NCBI GenBank assembly: GCA_051871515.1
Contig: JBJECY010000091.1
Location: forward strand, 1-64,000
Origin: SFTJ01 sp051871515
GTDB lineage: Bacteria > Bacteroidota > Bacteroidia > Bacteroidales > Muribaculaceae
Reading direction: 5' to 3'
Length of the DNA: 64,000 nt
The notes under the pieces are model-generated. The model was not told the DNA's origin and made no database searches. It saw only the letters and a program-made list of their open reading frames with translations. The translations under genes were made by a program, and so were the position numbers. This document shows, piece by piece, positions 16,442 through 25,064 of this stretch (position 1 is its first letter; each line of letters begins with the position of its first letter).

Positions 16442-19400
16442 ATGCATAAAAAAAGAATAGCAGGAATAATTGTGGCAGCGTTGGCGCTGTGGGCGTGTGT
16501 TGTGCCGGTTGCGGCACGAGAAGTCCACGAGTCATCGCTGCTGAAACGCGCTTCGTCGCCCGATATGGAGGCGTGGGTCGATAGCGTTTTTGCCACGCTC
16601 ACCCCCGAGCAAAGGGTGGCGCAGATGATGGTGGTTACATTGCAACCCACCGTTGATGCACCAACTAAGAAATCAATCGACCGTCATTTCTCGGAATTGA
16701 AAGTGGGCGGCGTGCTGTTTTCGCAAGGTGAATGTGAGGCTGAGGCCGAACTGATAAACTATGTGCAACAGCAAAGTGCCGTGCCGGCAATGGTGACTCT
16801 TGATGGCGAGTGGGGGATGGCGATGAGGCTTAGCGACACACCTTCGTTCCCGCGCAACATGGTGCTGGGAGCCATCACTAACGACCGCCTGCTCTATGAA
16901 TATGGGCGCGAGATGGCGCGAGAGTGCAAGCTCATGGGCGTACATGTGAATTTTGCTCCGGTGCTTGATGTGAACGATAACCCCGATAATCCTGTGATTG
17001 GGTCACGCTCGTTTGGCGAGATGGCTGAGCGAGTGGCGAGCCATGGCGTAGCTTATGCTCGTGGCATGGAAGATAACGGAGTGCTCACCACAGCCAAGCA
17101 TTTCCCCGGGCACGGCTCAACAGCCGATGATTCTCACCACACCTTGCCGCGGCTCAACAAGACTATTCGAGAACTTAACCTATGCGAGATGGTGCCGTTT
17201 AAACATTATGTTGAGGCCGGGCTGTCGGGCATTATGGTGGGGCACTTGGCTGTGCCAAAGATTGATGATTCGGGGATGCCGGCATCGCTGTCGCCCGATA
17301 TTCAGAGCCTGTTGCACAGCCGTTTGGGATTCACCGGACTGGTTTTCACCGATGCTTTGGTGATGAACGGTGCCCGCACTCAGGGCAGCGTGGCGGTGAA
17401 AGCCATCTTGGCAGGCAACGATGTGTTGCTCTCGCCTGCCAATGCCGAGAAAGAGATTGAGGCAGTGATGCGCGCCGTGAGAGAAAACAAAATCTCAATG
17501 AACGTGATTGACGAGCGTTGCAAGAAGATTCTGCGATATAAATATGCTTTGGGGCTGAATGAGCAAAAGCCGGTTGACGTTGCCAATGTGAAGAACCAAC
17601 TGAACGGCGGTGAGTCGGCTGCTATGATTAATAGGCTGTGGGCTGGGGCAATGACTGTGATAAGCAATCACGACCACACTTTGCCGGTGCGCCACCTTGA
17701 AGAAAAGAAGATTGCCGTGGTCACTCTTGGCGATGATAACGCCAAAAACACCATGTTTCAGCGTCGTTGCGCTTCATATACCCGTATTCATGCGTATTCC
17801 TATAAATCGGGTGACAATGCCGCATCGCTTGTGAACCAGCTCAGAGAGGGCGACTATCAAATGGTGATTGTGGCGGTGCACTCGCCTGCGCAGGTTTATA
17901 GGGCCATGTTGGCTACTTTAACAAGCAAATTGCAGAATGTGTCGGTGGCAATGTTTGTTGACCCTTATAAGGTGAAGCATTTTGCTTATGCGTTGAAGCA
18001 TTGCCGCAGTGTGTTGATGGCGTATGACAACAACAGCATTGCACAAGATTATGCTGCACAAGCCATCTTTGGCGGCATCGACGTTAGCGGTGAACTGCCT
18101 GTGAGCATTGAGAATGTGGCGAAAGCCGGCACGGGAATTTCTTATAAAGCCACTCGCTTGGGCTATTCGCGTCCCGAGGAAGCCGGCTTGGCATCGAGCA
18201 TGCTTGCTCGCATCGATTCAATCGCTTGGACGGGTCTCAAACATAAGGCTTTCTCAGGATTGCAGGTGCTGGTTGCCCGTCACGGCAAGGTGGTGTGCAA
18301 CCAATGCTATGGTTACACCGATTTTTCAAAAACGCGCAAGCCGGTTGACGAGAACACCTTGTTCGACCTCGCCTCGGTGGCTAAGGTTGCCGGCACATTG
18401 CCCGGTATAATGAAGTGCGTTGACCAAGGGAAACTGCACCTCGACGATAAGGCGAGTAAATATATCACTGAATTGCGCGAAACCGACAAAGAAGATATCA
18501 CATTCAATGATTTGTTGCTTCACGAGAGCGGTATGCCTGCCACGCTCAACATGTATTATGTGATGAGCGCTCCCGGCAGCTACAAGGGCAGGTTGCTCAC
18601 TTCACGGCGCACAAAAACCAACAGCATAAAGATTCACAACAAGTTGTTTGCCAACAAAACGGCACGGCTGCGCTCAGATGTGGTGAGCAAGACGCAATCT
18701 GATGAATTTAATATGCCTATAGCCAACAATCTTTTTGGGTCAGAGGCATTGATTGACACGGTGATGAGTCGTATATATAATGTGAAATTGCGTCGCAGCA
18801 AGAGCACTTTATACAGCTGCCTGAATTTTTGCCTGCTGATGGATGCCGAGCAGCGCATCACCAAGACACCTCACGAGCAATATGTGAGCCATTATTTCTT
18901 TGAACCACTTGGCGCTTATAACACTTGTTACAGGCCTGCACAAAACGGGATGTTGGACAATGTGGTAGCCACCGAGAACGACACTTTTTTGCGCAGGCAA
19001 ACCATCAAGGGATATGTGCACGATGAGATGGCGGCGTTTCTTGGCGGCGTGTCGGGCAATGCCGGCTTGTTCTCAACCAGCAACGATTTGGCAAAGATAT
19101 GCCAGATGTGGCTCAATGGCGGTGAATATGGCGGCACGCGTTTGCTCAAAGAATCAACCGTGAACACCTTTCTTGAAACAAAGGCTTCAGACTCGCGGCG
19201 CGGCTTGGGCTTTGACAAACCCGACAAAGAGAAACCGCGTTTGTCGCCATGCTGCAAAGCAGCTCCTGCCGAGGTGGTGGGACACACCGGCTTCACCGGC
19301 ACTTGCTTGTGGGTTGACCCGGTCAATGATATGATATACATCTTTTTGAGCAACCGAGTGCACCCCACGCGCGACAACAGCTCGTTTAAAACCCTCAATG

Positions 19401-19450
19401 CGCGCAAAACCATTCAAGCCATCATCTACGAGTCAATCATTGCTCAATAG
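16442..19450 (+). CDS. Exported GH3 beta-N-acetylhexosaminidase fused to a beta-lactamase-family serine hydrolase
   Basis: The 1002-residue protein has a signal peptide ending AAR/E (about residues 1-28). Residues ~40-375 form a GH3 domain of NagZ type, with KHFPGHG and the DSHHTLP block (the His/Asp dyad of NagZ-like enzymes) and the catalytic Asp in FTDALVM near residue 303. A GH3 C-domain-like stretch follows. From about residue 590 a class C beta-lactamase-like domain appears: SVAK near residue 643, YSCLN, and GHTGFTGT near the end. The family is thought to act in muropeptide turnover. The fusion is known in Bacteroidota; the role of the serine hydrolase part is not established. Confidence 0.92.
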   Translation: MHKKRIAGIIVAALALWACVVPVAAREVHESSLLKRASSPDMEAWVDSVFATLTPEQRVAQMMVVTLQPTVDAPTKKSIDRHFSELKVGGVLFSQGECEAEAELINYVQQQSAVPAMVTLDGEWGMAMRLSDTPSFPRNMVLGAITNDRLLYEYGREMARECKLMGVHVNFAPVLDVNDNPDNPVIGSRSFGEMAERVASHGVAYARGMEDNGVLTTAKHFPGHGSTADDSHHTLPRLNKTIRELNLCEMVPFKHYVEAGLSGIMVGHLAVPKIDDSGMPASLSPDIQSLLHSRLGFTGLVFTDALVMNGARTQGSVAVKAILAGNDVLLSPANAEKEIEAVMRAVRENKISMNVIDERCKKILRYKYALGLNEQKPVDVANVKNQLNGGESAAMINRLWAGAMTVISNHDHTLPVRHLEEKKIAVVTLGDDNAKNTMFQRRCASYTRIHAYSYKSGDNAASLVNQLREGDYQMVIVAVHSPAQVYRAMLATLTSKLQNVSVAMFVDPYKVKHFAYALKHCRSVLMAYDNNSIAQDYAAQAIFGGIDVSGELPVSIENVAKAGTGISYKATRLGYSRPEEAGLASSMLARIDSIAWTGLKHKAFSGLQVLVARHGKVVCNQCYGYTDFSKTRKPVDENTLFDLASVAKVAGTLPGIMKCVDQGKLHLDDKASKYITELRETDKEDITFNDLLLHESGMPATLNMYYVMSAPGSYKGRLLTSRRTKTNSIKIHNKLFANKTARLRSDVVSKTQSDEFNMPIANNLFGSEALIDTVMSRIYNVKLRRSKSTLYSCLNFCLLMDAEQRITKTPHEQYVSHYFFEPLGAYNTCYRPAQNGMLDNVVATENDTFLRRQTIKGYVHDEMAAFLGGVSGNAGLFSTSNDLAKICQMWLNGGEYGGTRLLKESTVNTFLETKASDSRRGLGFDKPDKEKPRLSPCCKAAPAEVVGHTGFTGTCLWVDPVNDMIYIFLSNRVHPTRDNSSFKTLNARKTIQAIIYESIIAQ

Positions 19451-19573
19451 TGGCTTTCTCACCTTTGTGTAATGAGCAATTGCGGTAAGTCACAACCACT
19501 TAACCGCAAAATTGTGGCGTGCCAAAAAAACATAAATAGCTCAGTATTTTCTTCATTTCAAAAAAATGTTGTG

Positions 19574-19581
19574 TATATTTG
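19574..19581 (+). promoter_or_regulatory. -7 promoter element for the TlpA-like lipoprotein gene
   Basis: TATATTTGTG matches TAnnTTTG, 65 bases before the chosen start at 19647. Confidence 0.55.
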
Positions 19582-19646
19582 TGCATTAATTACAATCAAC
19601 CTTATTTTTGAGAACAGAAAACATTTCAGAAACAATTCAGAAAACT

Positions 19647-20696
19647 ATGAAAAAGTTATTATCAATAATTGCCTGTGCAATGCTGCTGGCATCGTGTGGC
19701 GATAGCGGTTTTAAGCTCACCGTTGATTTCAACAACGATGAAGATAACGGTCAGACGGTTTATTTGATTAACTACGATACTGGCGACACCATTGACAGTG
19801 CCGTGGTGGTGGCTCGCAAAGCGGTGATTGAGGGTAAGGTGGGCACTCCTTACATGGCAAGGCTGTTGGCATCGGGCGGACGCTCAACCTTTGTGATTGA
19901 GGGCGGCGACATAACCATGAATTGGGAAGACCGCATTGCCCATGGCACTGCGCTCAACGACTCGGTGGCAAAATTCAACGAGGAAGATGCGGCACTTAGT
20001 CGCGAGATGGAGGCGCTTGCTGACGGCGAAATGAATGAAGACATAAAGGCTGAAGCGGTGCAACGCATTCAAGACACCTTCAACGCTCAGGTGATAGACC
20101 ATTATCTTGCCAACAAGAAGAATGCATTTGGCTGGTGGGCACTCTACAACTATATGATTTCAAACGAACTCACGCTTGATGAGATGAATGAGTTGCTTGC
20201 CGACGCCCCACAAGAGTATTCACAATCAGTGCGCATGGGCAAGTTGCTCAAAGCAGCCAAGCAAGTTGAACTCACCAAAGAGGGCTGTAAGATGGTTGAC
20301 TTCACCGTAAAGACCGAGGATGGCATCTCAATACGCCTTTCTGACTTTGTTGGTCACGGCGACGTGGTGGTGGTTGACTTCTGGGCAAGCTGGTGCGGTC
20401 CGTGCCGCCGCGAGGCAAGCACCACGCTTAAGCAAATCTACGAGCAATATGAGGGAAAGGGCCTCCGCGTTTTGGGCGTTGCCGTTTGGGATAAACCGGA
20501 AGATACTTTCCGTGCCATTGAGCAATTGCAGCTGCCGTGGCCGCAAATCATCAACAGCCAAAACATTGCATCAGACACTTACGGCTTCAACTCAATTCCT
20601 CATATTGTGATATTCTCAGGCGACGGCACCATTTTGAGCCGTGGTTTGCTGGGCGATGCGCTTAAAGCAAAAGTCGATGAGATAATGGCTAAGTGA
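19647..20696 (+). CDS. TlpA-like thioredoxin-fold lipoprotein with DUF4369 domain
   Basis: The product has 349 residues from the ATG at 19647, which directly precedes a lipoprotein signal (KKLLSIIACAMLLASC, lipobox LASC); the in-frame upstream start at 19608 would put 13 hydrophilic residues in front and was rejected. After a DUF4369-type N-terminal domain (about residues 20-190) comes a TlpA/thioredoxin domain with DFWASWCGPCRRE, active cysteines near residue 248, and the cis-Pro block SIPHIV. It is likely a thiol-disulfide reductase anchored to a membrane facing the periplasm. It is a single-gene unit with a hairpin at its end shared with purT. Confidence 0.9.
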   Translation: MKKLLSIIACAMLLASCGDSGFKLTVDFNNDEDNGQTVYLINYDTGDTIDSAVVVARKAVIEGKVGTPYMARLLASGGRSTFVIEGGDITMNWEDRIAHGTALNDSVAKFNEEDAALSREMEALADGEMNEDIKAEAVQRIQDTFNAQVIDHYLANKKNAFGWWALYNYMISNELTLDEMNELLADAPQEYSQSVRMGKLLKAAKQVELTKEGCKMVDFTVKTEDGISIRLSDFVGHGDVVVVDFWASWCGPCRREASTTLKQIYEQYEGKGLRVLGVAVWDKPEDTFRAIEQLQLPWPQIINSQNIASDTYGFNSIPHIVIFSGDGTILSRGLLGDALKAKVDEIMAK

Positions 20697-20768
20697 TAGT
20701 TTACATCAGAGAAATGACATAGGCACACGTTTCTCTCCACTCGCTGGGAGGCGTGGCGCATAAATAAA

Positions 20769-20815
20769 GCAATGGCAACCAAGATTGAGCGTTATGCTCG
20801 CTTGGCTGCCATTGT
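20769..20815. terminator. Probable bidirectional terminator between the TlpA-like gene and purT
   Basis: CAATGGCA pairs with TGCCATTG, CCAAG with CTTGG and GAGC with GCTC, making one long hairpin with small mismatches around a GTTAT loop. Both flanks are T-rich in the respective reading direction. It lies between two convergent genes. Confidence 0.6.
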
Positions 20816-20873
20816 TGTTATTTCACTGAGGGATTATGGGTTGATTCCCTCGGGGGTACGCTATGTGTCAGGG

Positions 20874-22067
20874 TTATTCTTTGGGGCACACCGTCACTTG
20901 CAGTTTGTTGTAGGCGCGCTCGGCCTTTTGCTTGGCTGCTTCCACGCTCTCGTCGGTGGCAAGAATCACTGCCATGCGTCGGTGTCCGCTCACTTCGGGC
21001 TTGCCAAAGATGCGCATTTGTGTGCCAGGTTCTTCAAGCACCTTATCAAGGTTGCCAAAGTCAATTGTGTTGGTGTCGCCTTCAACCACCACCGCGCGTG
21101 ATGCCGATGGACCGTAGAAACGTATGCCCGGAATAGGCAGCCCCAACAAAGCGCGGGCATGCAATGCAAATTCGCTGAGGTCCTGAGAAATCATGGTCAC
21201 CATACCGGTGTCGTGTGGACGTGGCGACACTTCGCTGAATATCACGTCGTCGCCTTTCACAAACATCTCCACGCCAAATATGCCATATCCGCCAAGAGCG
21301 TCGGTCACCTTTTTGGCTATTTCCTGAGCTTTGGCCTTAGCTGCGGTGCTCATTGGCTGCGGTTGCCATGAATAGCGGTAATCACCGTCAATTTGTATGT
21401 GCCCAATTGGCTCGCAGAACTCGGTTCCCAAAATGTTTCGCACGGTGAGCAGCGTGATTTCGTAATCAAAGTCAACAAACGCTTCCACAATCACACGTCC
21501 GGCTCCGGCACGTCCGCCTTCTTGGGCAATGTGCCAGCTGCGGTCAATATCATCAATTGAGCGCACCACGCTTTGTCCGTGGCCCGAGCTGCTCATGATG
21601 GGCTTCACCACGCAAGGCACGCCAATTTGGTCAACGGCGGCGCGGAACTCTTCTTCAGTTGAGGCAAAGATGTAGCGCGATGTTTTGATGCCGAGTGTCT
21701 CGGCTGCCAGTCGGCGTATTCCTTCGCGGTTCATTGTCAGGAATGTTGCGTTGGCTGTTGGGGTCACGTGGTAGCCTTCTTTTTCAAGTTCCACCAGCGT
21801 TGGTGTGGCTATTGCTTCAACTTCGGGGATGATAAAGTCGGGCTTTTCTTCCTCTATCACCTTGCGCAGTGCGGCAGAGTCGAGCATGCTGAACACGTGG
21901 CAGCGGTGAGCTATTTGCATTGCCGGAGCATTGGGGTAGCGGTCACATGCCACTACTTCAACGCCAAAGCGTTGCAACTCAATTGCCACTTCTTTGCCTA
22001 ATTCTCCACTTCCCAACAGGAGCGCTTTCTTGCCTTTACTTGTAGATATTGAACCGATTGATGTCAT
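20874..22067 (-). CDS. purT: Formate-dependent phosphoribosylglycinamide formyltransferase
   Basis: PurT makes formyl-GAR from GAR, formate and ATP in de novo purine synthesis, bypassing the folate-dependent PurN step. The 397-residue protein is of normal length. It shows the N-terminal LLGSGELGKEVAIELQR nucleotide-fold block, the ATP-grasp blocks VVKPIMSSSGHGQSVV, FDYEITLLTVR and GIFGVEMFV, and FSEVSPRPHDTGMVT with the metal-binding Glu and the RPHDTG loop. It is a single-gene unit with a -7 element at 22111-22118. No purine riboswitch is visible in its short leader. Confidence 0.96.
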   Translation of the reverse strand: MTSIGSISTSKGKKALLLGSGELGKEVAIELQRFGVEVVACDRYPNAPAMQIAHRCHVFSMLDSAALRKVIEEEKPDFIIPEVEAIATPTLVELEKEGYHVTPTANATFLTMNREGIRRLAAETLGIKTSRYIFASTEEEFRAAVDQIGVPCVVKPIMSSSGHGQSVVRSIDDIDRSWHIAQEGGRAGAGRVIVEAFVDFDYEITLLTVRNILGTEFCEPIGHIQIDGDYRYSWQPQPMSTAAKAKAQEIAKKVTDALGGYGIFGVEMFVKGDDVIFSEVSPRPHDTGMVTMISQDLSEFALHARALLGLPIPGIRFYGPSASRAVVVEGDTNTIDFGNLDKVLEEPGTQMRIFGKPEVSGHRRMAVILATDESVEAAKQKAERAYNKLQVTVCPKE

Positions 22068-22110
22068 GATTAATTTTAGTTTGGTTTTGGATTGTTGTTT
22101 TGTTTGACCA

Positions 22111-22118
22111 CAAAGGTA
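22111..22118 (-). promoter_or_regulatory. -7 promoter element for purT
   Basis: The minus strand reads TACCTTTG, matching TAnnTTTG, 43 bases before the ATG. The -33 region is T-rich but lacks TTTG. Confidence 0.55.
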
Positions 22119-22133
22119 ATCTTAAAGTATGGA

Positions 22134-22168
22134 ATAAAAAAATATTATGGCGCGTAATCGCCATAATA
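22134..22168 (-). terminator. Minus-strand intrinsic terminator upstream of the purT promoter
   Basis: A perfect 10-bp stem, TATTATGGCG with CGCCATAATA (22143-22168), has a 6-nt loop and on the minus strand runs into seven T residues (22136-22142). It lies upstream of, not behind, the purT promoter, and no minus-strand gene precedes it within several kilobases. Confidence 0.6.
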
Positions 22169-22289
22169 ATTGCGTGTGGGGTGGTGCTTGATGCTATGTA
22201 GCTGGCAAGTTGTTGTTACAATAGAGTAAAGGTTATCAACGGGAAACTCGGTGGCTGATTGGCGTGGCGTGAGTAATTTTGCGGATGTT

Positions 22290-23063
22290 ATGAAAAGACT
22301 ATTTTTATCCTTAACCATGCTGACAGCAATGGCAATGCTGCCGGCATATTCATTGGCAGCAGGAGGCAGCAAAGACGACAATGTTCGACGTCTTGAACAG
22401 GTGAGCGAGGTGGCACGTCACAACGCCGCTGTGGTTGCAGAGATGTATAGACGTTCGCGTCAATCGCAGGCCGAGGTCGAAGCCAATGTTGAGAAATATC
22501 TTGCCGAGGCGCGAGCCAAAGCTCCGCAGCATCAAACCTATGTGCCCGTTTTTGACACCGAGCCTGTGAAAACGCGTAGCCAGATGCATGAGGAAGAAAT
22601 CATGAGCCGCGAAGAACTGTTGACGGCATTTGAGCAGCGTGCCGGTAACGGCCGCAGCAGATATGTGCCCAAATTGGCGCCAACCACTGTTGAGAAAAAC
22701 TATATTTTCCTTTATTTTGATGTGCCAAGTGACAATGCGGTGGGTCCAGTGGCAATGCGTGTGCAATATTATGCCGATGACCCACTCGACACTCAGGCGG
22801 TGGAGTTTACCATCAATGGCGCAAAATATAGTGTTGCAGCCAATGGGCTAAAGACCAAGCAACGCGGCATTTTCACTTCCGAATGGTTTGACGTGGAGAT
22901 GACGGGCGATAATCAGGCGTTGCTTGAAGCTATGGGATTTGCCAACTATGTAAAGCTGAAGTTTATTGGGAAGTCGTGCAATCACATCAAAAGCCTCACT
23001 GATGAGCAGGTGGCACAGTTGCGCAAAGCCTATTTCCTTCATAAGAGTTACACAGAACGTTGA
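22290..23063 (+). CDS. Exported protein of unknown function, tandem paralogue A
   Basis: The product has 257 residues from the ATG at 22290, chosen because it begins a clear signal peptide (MKRLFLSLTMLTAMAMLPA, cleavage near SLAA). I do not recognise a family. Residues about 45-80 form a charged, probably helical block with SRQSQAEVEANVEKYLAEAR. The C-terminal half contains MRVQYYADDPLDTQAVEF, EWFDVEMTGDNQ and KSCNHIKSLTDEQ, all nearly identical in the gene at 23238. The C-terminal half looks like a beta-rich domain with alternating hydrophobic residues. A -7 like TAATTTTG lies only 8 bases before the ATG. Confidence 0.82.
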   Translation: MKRLFLSLTMLTAMAMLPAYSLAAGGSKDDNVRRLEQVSEVARHNAAVVAEMYRRSRQSQAEVEANVEKYLAEARAKAPQHQTYVPVFDTEPVKTRSQMHEEEIMSREELLTAFEQRAGNGRSRYVPKLAPTTVEKNYIFLYFDVPSDNAVGPVAMRVQYYADDPLDTQAVEFTINGAKYSVAANGLKTKQRGIFTSEWFDVEMTGDNQALLEAMGFANYVKLKFIGKSCNHIKSLTDEQVAQLRKAYFLHKSYTER

Positions 23064-23237
23064 TGAGAAAACGCATGCAGCATCAGGGAAATTTTTTTTG
23101 ACGTGATGCCTGCTGTGTTTATAATCTAAATAAAGGTTGCTGTTTTGTGCCGGGTAGCGGTTTTCCGTGGCTCGGCACAATTTTTTTGCGTGTAAAAGCA
23201 GCGATATGCCATCAATAATGATTATTTTTGCAGTTGT

Positions 23238-24089
23238 ATGAAGATTGCAAAGAGATATATCGCGATGTTGGCATTGTCTTTAGCGCTGCCGGCATCGGCG
23301 CAGACACAAAGTGAATGTGACGATGAAGAACCCATCGATTTGGAGCTTGTTCGCAGACCTGTTCGCAGACCCGGGCATGCTGTCATCACCTATATCACTG
23401 TAAGCGAAGATATGGTGGGCAGGTATGCCGAGGCCAAGCCGCAAAAGGTTGTGAGCAGCGTGGCAATGAGCAATGCAGCTGCCATTGAGGCAATGAACAG
23501 GCGTGCCCGCCAATCGCAAGCCGAGGTTGAAGCCAATGTTGAGAAATATCTTGCCGAAGCGCGCTCAAAAGCCCCTGAGCATGAGACTTATGTGCCCGAT
23601 TTTGCACGACGACGTATTCATGACGAGGAGAAGATGACTCAGACGCAGCTGTTGACGTCGTTCAACGCCAAGCACACTGTGGGCAACACCAAGTATGTGC
23701 CTAAGAGTGCCCCGTCGCGCATTGAGCAGAATGGAATATACCTGTATTTCTCGGTTCCCACGGGGAGCCGTCCGGGAGTAATGAACCTGCGCGTGCAATA
23801 TTATGCTGATGACCGACTCGATACCCAAGCGGTGGAGTTTCTCATCAATGGTCAGAAATTCTGCGTTACGCCTGACAAGCTCAATACCAAGCGCGAAGGT
23901 CGCTACGTCTCGGAGTGGTTCGACGTGGAGATGACCGGTGACAACCAGTTGTTGCTCGAGGCAATGGGCTATGCCAACTATGTGCGAGTGAAGTTCTTGG
24001 GCAAATCATGCAATCACATCAAAGACCTCACCCGCGACCAAGTGTCAACCCTGCGCAAAGCATATTTTCTTCATAAGAACTACCGGTGA
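23238..24089 (+). CDS. Exported protein of unknown function, tandem paralogue B
   Basis: The 283-residue product has a signal peptide ending near ASAQ (residues 1-22), then an acidic stretch and a VRRPVRRPGH repeat absent from paralogue A. From about residue 85 onward it aligns closely with paralogue A: SQAEVEANVEKYLAEARSKAPEHETYVP, LRVQYYADDRLDTQAVEF and EWFDVEMTGDNQ, ending with RKAYFLHKNY. The two genes are separated by 174 bases and probably arose by duplication. Conservation is highest in the C-terminal domain, so that part is likely the functional core. A -7 like TATTTTTG lies 7 bases before the ATG. No function can be assigned. Confidence 0.82.
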   Translation: MKIAKRYIAMLALSLALPASAQTQSECDDEEPIDLELVRRPVRRPGHAVITYITVSEDMVGRYAEAKPQKVVSSVAMSNAAAIEAMNRRARQSQAEVEANVEKYLAEARSKAPEHETYVPDFARRRIHDEEKMTQTQLLTSFNAKHTVGNTKYVPKSAPSRIEQNGIYLYFSVPTGSRPGVMNLRVQYYADDRLDTQAVEFLINGQKFCVTPDKLNTKREGRYVSEWFDVEMTGDNQLLLEAMGYANYVRVKFLGKSCNHIKDLTRDQVSTLRKAYFLHKNYR

Positions 24090-24173
24090 GATTCCACCTA
24101 AGGAGGCTATTGCGTAGGATAAGAGTGCCAGAAAACAGAATGCATATTAAATCAAAAAAATAACTAAACCTGA

Positions 24174-25022
24174 ATGAACCAACTGATTGGATGCTGCGGA
24201 ATAGATTGCGAGAAATGCGACGTGCGCATCGCCACGGTGAATGGCGATGAGGCTTTGCGTGCCGCAACCGCACGAAAATGGAGCCAGCTCAACGGCATAG
24301 AAATCAAACCGGAGTATTTATATTGTTTGGGATGCCGCACCGAGGGACAGAAAACTTATTATTGCACCAATGTGTGTGTCATAAGGCGTTGCGCTGCATC
24401 GCAAGGCTATGCCACCTGTGCTGAGTGTGCAAAGATGATGAGATGTGAAACGGTGAAACCGATATTGAATCATCAACCCGATGCAGAGAGCAACCTGTTG
24501 GAGTTCGGCTCCGATAGATTGTTGTTGCGCCCGTGGCATGAAGCCGATGCCGAGGTGCTCTATCACTTGGCTAAAGACGAGGATGTGGGTCCTCGTGCAG
24601 GTTGGGCTCCCCATAAGTCGGTTGACGAAAGCCTGGAAATCATAAGAACGGTGTTCCACAATCCCACCACATGGGCAATTGTTTTGCGTGAAACCGGCGC
24701 GGTGGTGGGCGCAATAGGCTATGGTGAGTCGTGCGAATGTTCATTGCCGGCACGCCAAGGCGAGATGACGGTGGGCTATTGGGTAGGCAAGGATTATTGG
24801 AATCGTGGCATCTGCACCGATGCGTTGCGGTTGATGATTGCTCGTGTGGTGAATCACACCGGCATACAATCGCTCATCAGCGGGCATTATGTTGATAATG
24901 TGGCGTCGGGGCGCGTGATGGAAAAGTGCGGTTTTGTGCCCACAGGCGAGTTCTGCCAATCAAACACCTTGCAAGGCAGCGATGGTCGCAGCATTAGGGT
25001 GCTGCGCTGGGAACGTGAATAA
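24174..25022 (+). CDS. DUF3795 domain fused to a GNAT N-acetyltransferase
   Basis: The 282-residue protein has two parts. Residues 1-95 form a DUF3795-like cysteine-rich domain (GCCGIDCEKCDV, CLGCRTEG, CTNVCVIRRCA, CAECAKM), with at least ten cysteines suited to metal or Fe-S binding. Residues about 105-280 form a RimJ/RimL-type GNAT domain (RLLLRPWHEADAEVLYHL, GAIGYGE, VGYWVGKDYWNRGICTDAL, VMEKCGFVPTGE), which would transfer an acetyl group from acetyl-CoA to an unknown amine. It precedes the GH89 gene by 42 bases, so the two may be cotranscribed. Confidence 0.88.
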   Translation: MNQLIGCCGIDCEKCDVRIATVNGDEALRAATARKWSQLNGIEIKPEYLYCLGCRTEGQKTYYCTNVCVIRRCAASQGYATCAECAKMMRCETVKPILNHQPDAESNLLEFGSDRLLLRPWHEADAEVLYHLAKDEDVGPRAGWAPHKSVDESLEIIRTVFHNPTTWAIVLRETGAVVGAIGYGESCECSLPARQGEMTVGYWVGKDYWNRGICTDALRLMIARVVNHTGIQSLISGHYVDNVASGRVMEKCGFVPTGEFCQSNTLQGSDGRSIRVLRWERE

Positions 25023-25064
25023 TCAACATTTACTTATACATATATAATAAAAGACATTAAACCT

